Source: Acidobacteriota bacterium (lineage in GTDB: Bacteria; Acidobacteriota; Terriglobia; Terriglobales; Acidobacteriaceae). Taken from it: a stretch of 54,591 nt of DNA. Of the stretch, positions 51,604-54,591 are shown piece by piece. Below the pieces are notes generated by a model. It was not told where the DNA came from. It saw nothing but the letters and a program-made list of their open reading frames with translations, and searched no databases. Within the stretch, counting starts at the first letter, position 1; each line of letters begins with the position of its first letter. The stretch spans positions 1-54,591 of the forward strand of contig QIAM01000091.1 in the NCBI GenBank assembly GCA_003225555.1. Direction: 5' to 3'. The translations under genes were made by a program, and so were the position numbers.

Positions 51604-53271
51604 CTATTTGCCCGTGTAGCTCACTCTCCAGATGGAATTCGAGGCATCATCGCTCACCAGCAACGAACCATCCGGCGCGACCGTTGTACCCACCGGACGT
51701 CCCCATACCTTGCCGTCTGGCAGCACGAATCCAGTAAGGAAGTCCTGATACTCGCCCGTGGCGTGCCCGGTCTGGTGCAGCGGTACACGAATCACTTCAT
51801 AGCCGGTCCGTACTGCCTTGTTCCAAGAGCCATGCTCCGCCGCAAAAATGTCCCCGTAATATTCCGCGGGAAATTGTTTACCTTGGTAAAACGTGAGCTC
51901 GAGAGAAGCATTGTGAGGCTGTAAGAGCACATCCGGCACGATGGCCTTCTCCTTCAACTCGGGATGCTTGCCCTTCTGCCGTGGATCCTGGTGCCCGCCG
52001 ATGTACCACCACGGCCACCCATAGAATCCGTTCTCCTGAACATGCGTGATGTAATCAGGGACGAGATCGTCTCCCAGAGCGTCACGCTCGTTGACGGAAC
52101 ACCAAAGTTCCCCGGTCTGAGGATTCACCGCAATCCCTCCACCGGGATTGCGTATGCCGTAAGCATATACCTGCAACTCGCATGCCTCGGGATTGCAGGT
52201 AAGAATTCTGGCTCGCTCCTTCTCGCCGGGATTCTCCTCGGGGTCGTCCACGTTCGACTCTGAACCGACGGCGACAAACATTCTCTTGCCATCCACGGAA
52301 AATTCGACAGCTCGTGTCCAGTGGCCGCCGGTCGGCAGGTCCGCGACGTGTTGCACAGAACCAGTCGCCTTCATATCTCCGTTGCGGTAGGGAAAACGAA
52401 CCAACTCATTCTCATTGCCGACGTACACCCACTGCGGATCCGTCCCGGGAGGATAGAAGGCAATACCGTATGGACGCTTCAGGTCGCTGGCAAAGACTTG
52501 CGTCGCCTCCGGCTTGCCGTCGCTGGTCATGCCATGGAAGACCCGAATCCTTCCCGCCTCGCTCTCAGCCAGAAAAATGTCGCCATTCGGAGCCGTGCGT
52601 AGCCAGCGCGGATTCTTCAGGTCGGAAGCGTACAGCTCAACCTTGAACCCGGCCGGCGCGATGGGCCAAACGTTTGCCCGACGCGCAACCTCATCCCCAC
52701 CGTTCTGTGCAGATTTCGTGAAATAGGGTTGGGGAAGATCCTTGACCGTAATCTTGCGCGTGGTTCCGGGCTTTTCGTATCGAAAATCGGTGAACGGCGC
52801 GGGCGGGGGCGGAGCCTTGATTGCGGCGGTGGTGACATTTGGTTCTGCCGTTGGCGCTGGGGTTGCGGCGGCGGGAGCCGCGTTCGATGACGATCCCAGG
52901 GACTTCACATAGCTCACGATCTGCCAGCGTTGCGTCGCTGGCAGGAAGCCCCATGCCGGCATTCCGTTGGCCTTGCTTCCCCGGGTGATGAACCAGAATA
53001 CTTCTCCGGCAGTGGCTGCCTCGACTTTCTCATTCAGTAGTGAAGGCACATTCCCTTTTCCCTGCCCGGTCTTGCCATGACATGACAAGCAGTTGCGAGC
53101 ATAGAGCCGCTTACCCGCTTCCACGGCCGAGGCTTGGCCTTCAAAGGGATTTTTCTGTGCCCGAGCGGAGTCTGGAGCATTGTGGAATTTCTTGTCTACG
53201 GCTTGCAGCAGAGCAATGGGGAGTACAACCACAGCAATCACTGGGGTTAGCCGGCGTATCGCAACGTGCAT
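51604..53271 (-). CDS. Cytochrome c - PQQ-type sugar dehydrogenase fusion
   Basis: A 555-residue exported protein. Hydrophobic N-terminus (VIAVVVLPIALLQAV), then a class I cytochrome c domain (about 48-130) with C61-L-S-C64-H65 and probable axial M104 in NGMPAWG. An Ala/Pro linker (about 131-165) follows, then a six-bladed propeller (about 195-555) of the soluble glucose/L-sorbosone dehydrogenase family (LYASDLKNPRWLRTAPNGDI, RPYGIAFYPPGT, GIRNPGGGIAVNPQTGELW, GFYGWPWWYIGG, PLLVSDD-like end). It would oxidise a sugar or alcohol in the periplasm and pass electrons through its own heme. The substrate and PQQ use are inferred. Confidence 0.88.
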   Translation of the reverse strand: MHVAIRRLTPVIAVVVLPIALLQAVDKKFHNAPDSARAQKNPFEGQASAVEAGKRLYARNCLSCHGKTGQGKGNVPSLLNEKVEAATAGEVFWFITRGSKANGMPAWGFLPATQRWQIVSYVKSLGSSSNAAPAAATPAPTAEPNVTTAAIKAPPPPAPFTDFRYEKPGTTRKITVKDLPQPYFTKSAQNGGDEVARRANVWPIAPAGFKVELYASDLKNPRWLRTAPNGDIFLAESEAGRIRVFHGMTSDGKPEATQVFASDLKRPYGIAFYPPGTDPQWVYVGNENELVRFPYRNGDMKATGSVQHVADLPTGGHWTRAVEFSVDGKRMFVAVGSESNVDDPEENPGEKERARILTCNPEACELQVYAYGIRNPGGGIAVNPQTGELWCSVNERDALGDDLVPDYITHVQENGFYGWPWWYIGGHQDPRQKGKHPELKEKAIVPDVLLQPHNASLELTFYQGKQFPAEYYGDIFAAEHGSWNKAVRTGYEVIRVPLHQTGHATGEYQDFLTGFVLPDGKVWGRPVGTTVAPDGSLLVSDDASNSIWRVSYTGK

Positions 53272-53451
53272 GAATTCCCTCGCAGGTAGTGTTCCTTACA
53301 GATTCAACATTATCTCTCAGGGATGCAGACTGTTCGCGCTCTAGCTCAGAAGAATCTCAAGCCGTGAAACTGAGTGACCGGCCCCAGATCTTCGAAACGG
53401 TTCCGATGATAATAAAGGACGTGTTGGCTTCGTTCTGTAATCTCGAGCTAA

Positions 53452-53489
53452 CGATATATCGTTACGCGATATGTCGTTATACGACATAT
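53452..53489. promoter_or_regulatory. Three overlapping inverted repeats, operator-like
   Basis: CGATATATCG (53452-53461), ATATCG-TTACG-CGATAT (53456-53472) and ATATGTCG-TTATA-CGACATAT (53469-53489) are each perfect, sharing half-sites of the form (G)TCG/CGA(C) with ATAT. The AT-rich dyads look like binding sites of a dimeric repressor (PadR-type sites have a similar look). They lie about 180 bases upstream of the dehydrogenase start, on the opposite side from its coding region. Confidence 0.5.
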
Positions 53490-53529
53490 AAGATCCGTAG
53501 CTGAAGAGAGGAAAGTGACTGCCCGATCC

Positions 53530-53758
53530 AATCGTTCAAGTGTCTCCACGGGTCGATCATGTAATACCTGTTCAAACAGTCACAACCGCGCAACACACCG
53601 GTCGCGAAATCCCCTCGATAGACGCCCACCTCGGCCATCCGTTGCACCCCGATGGACCGTATCAACTCAATCCAGAATTCCAGTCTGGATTGCGACTTGG
53701 AAATACACTTCGTGAAAAGGTGTTCCGCCGGATCAGACTGTGTAGGGCTAGATGCCAT
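53530..53758 (-). pseudogene. Truncated class I methyltransferase fragment
   Basis: From ATG 53758 the minus strand reads MASSPTQSDPAEHLF, then ISKSQSRLEFWIELIRSIG and the SAM-site motif MAEVGVYRGDFATGVLRGCD, with YYMIDPWRHLNDW. This is the N-terminal part of a methyltransferase of the kind found with glycan genes. After NDW, near 53530, the frame loses resemblance and stops at 53477. The C-terminal two-thirds are absent, so it is a remnant. Confidence 0.6.
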
Positions 53759-54029
53759 CAAGGGTTTTCTGTCAGCTTGTGGGTGATAGCTCATGCTTCC
53801 GGAACCTTTTGGCCTAAATTCACGGGCTGCAAGCCAGTAAAGTGGCCGGCATTGATGGTTCAACTTGCACGAAGAATTGTGGTGGCAATCAAACGCTTCA
53901 TCAATCTGAGAATATACTCCCCGCGCACGCACACTGCCCCGCGCCCAGGCATCCTCCCCGGCACGTGCGGTGGCCTACCCCCACCCTCCCGCACTTGGGT
54001 TTAGGGGCAACATTGGAGAGCCCTGTTTC
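53759..54029. other. Gene-free stretch between two truncated genes
   Basis: Holds a GC-rich hairpin with stem GTGCGG (53965-53970) and CCGCAC (53989-53994) and an adjoining CCCCACCC loop, plus CGCACGCACACTGCCCC near 53926. No protein-like frame. The breakpoints at both sides suggest rearrangement. Confidence 0.4.
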
Positions 54030-54591
54030 CTAGCCCGTAAGACGAAGAGGGGATGTACACAAAACCGGCGCTCCCGGCGACACCTCCCTCGTCGCCTTTG
54101 ACCCATGCATGCAACCACACAGGAGTGAGGACATCATCATCACTTCGCCATTGGAGGCTGTGCAATTCTCGTCTCTCCCGACTGCGGTTTTTGGGAGATG
54201 ACCGTCTGCAGCATTGTCCGTCGAGTCAAGACGCCAAGCTGAAATGCCGCCCATACGCCCGTAGGGTGAGTGCAGCCAGAACTTTACGTAAATAGAATAG
54301 AGCGAAAAAGGGGTTGACAGCCCAATAGCAACGGCTCCCAGTATCGCTGCGGCGCGGAGCGGAACAATGGAGAAAGCAAAGATCCCATCCGATGCTAGTT
54401 TAAGCAACTTGAGCGGAGAGTACTTGGTACGGCCGGCACGACGGGCCGAGCGCTCGATCGCTATCCCAACCTGTCGGAACCCAACCCAAGTCCGCAAACC
54501 GCGAAGATAGCGGTGATGCTCGGGCATCTTGCGTATTTCGTCGATCACCCGACGCGACATCAAGCCGAAGTCACCCGCGTCCAAGGGAAGC
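54030..54591 (-). CDS. Family 2 glycosyltransferase, C-terminal part (partial)
   Basis: The gene enters from beyond the right edge. LDAGDFGLMSRRVIDEIRKM, EHHRYLRGLRTWVGFRQVGI and RRAGRTKYSPLKLLKLASDG are the conserved C-terminal blocks of DPM1/GtrB-like glycosyltransferases, which charge undecaprenyl phosphate with a sugar. One membrane helix follows (AAILGAVAIGLSTPFSLYSI). The second expected helix is missing. From about 54270 to the stop at 54030 the sequence (PYGRMGGISAWRLDS onward) does not resemble the family. The gene therefore appears truncated and fused to unrelated DNA. Confidence 0.65.
   Translation of the reverse strand, partial: LPLDAGDFGLMSRRVIDEIRKMPEHHRYLRGLRTWVGFRQVGIAIERSARRAGRTKYSPLKLLKLASDGIFAFSIVPLRAAAILGAVAIGLSTPFSLYSIYVKFWLHSPYGRMGGISAWRLDSTDNAADGHLPKTAVGRDENCTASNGEVMMMSSLLCGCMHGSKATREVSPGAPVLCTSPLRLTG

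Noticed and set aside
1..54591. CRISPR array, rRNA operon, integrase or prophage genes
   Set aside because: No regular direct repeats with unique spacers, no rRNA-like sequence, and no phage or integrase proteins were seen; the repeats present are dispersed palindromes.

Overview
The window looks like chromosomal DNA of an Acidobacteriota bacterium, probably of the Terriglobia/Koribacter type. The inference rests on protein families common in that phylum: an Oar-like TonB-dependent receptor with a carboxypeptidase-regulatory N-terminus, a 'VWFA-related Acidobacterial' domain protein, a SpoIVB/S55-domain protein, an M13 peptidase, an ImuA-ImuB-DnaE2 mutasome and a cytochrome c/sugar-dehydrogenase fusion. 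It also rests on the unusual density of short palindromic dispersed repeats between genes. No database search was run.

Layout. 1-510: 3' end of a group II intron (domains V and VI are readable). 650-6351: M48 metalloprotease, amino-acid permease, TPR-GAF-degenerate GGDEF protein. 6652-11523: fatty-acid/butyrate-type cluster (thiolase, 3-hydroxyacyl-CoA dehydrogenase, a small frameshifted gene, enoyl-CoA hydratase), then ribH-nusB. 11992-13830: ychF and a ZIP metal transporter. 14262-17480: divergent VWA-like and S55-like secreted proteins. 17609-22030 (minus): bacterioferritin, CPBP membrane protease, uvrA. 22268-27616: small membrane protein, TonB receptor, PLP aminotransferase. 27908-31674 (minus): SirB1-type protein, proline dehydrogenase, thioredoxin reductase, secreted hypothetical. 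32185-34413: RsbU-type PP2C phosphatase. 34503-34580: a tRNA-like gene with its own promoter-like sequence. 34590-38344 (minus): MATE exporter, kelch protein, isoprenylcysteine-methyltransferase-like protein, DinB-fold protein. 38498-44437: phoU, PEP carboxylase, M13 peptidase. 45007-51411: imuA-imuB-dnaE2. 51604-53271 (minus): cytochrome c-PQQ-type sugar dehydrogenase. 53450-54591: stacked palindromes, a truncated methyltransferase and the C-terminal end of a family 2 glycosyltransferase.

How genes work together. The thiolase/dehydrogenase/hydratase trio covers consecutive steps of beta-oxidation or its reverse. ImuA, ImuB and DnaE2 form the known damage-induced translesion polymerase set. 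PhoU and PEP carboxylase, and bacterioferritin and UvrA, are simply neighbours.

Most unusual: several classes of intergenic repeat have apparently entered reading frames without breaking them. There are three such segments in dnaE2, two in imuA, and one forms the C-terminal tail of ribH. The second notable item is the tRNA-like gene, which has an intact cloverleaf but departures at near-universal positions 33 and 58.
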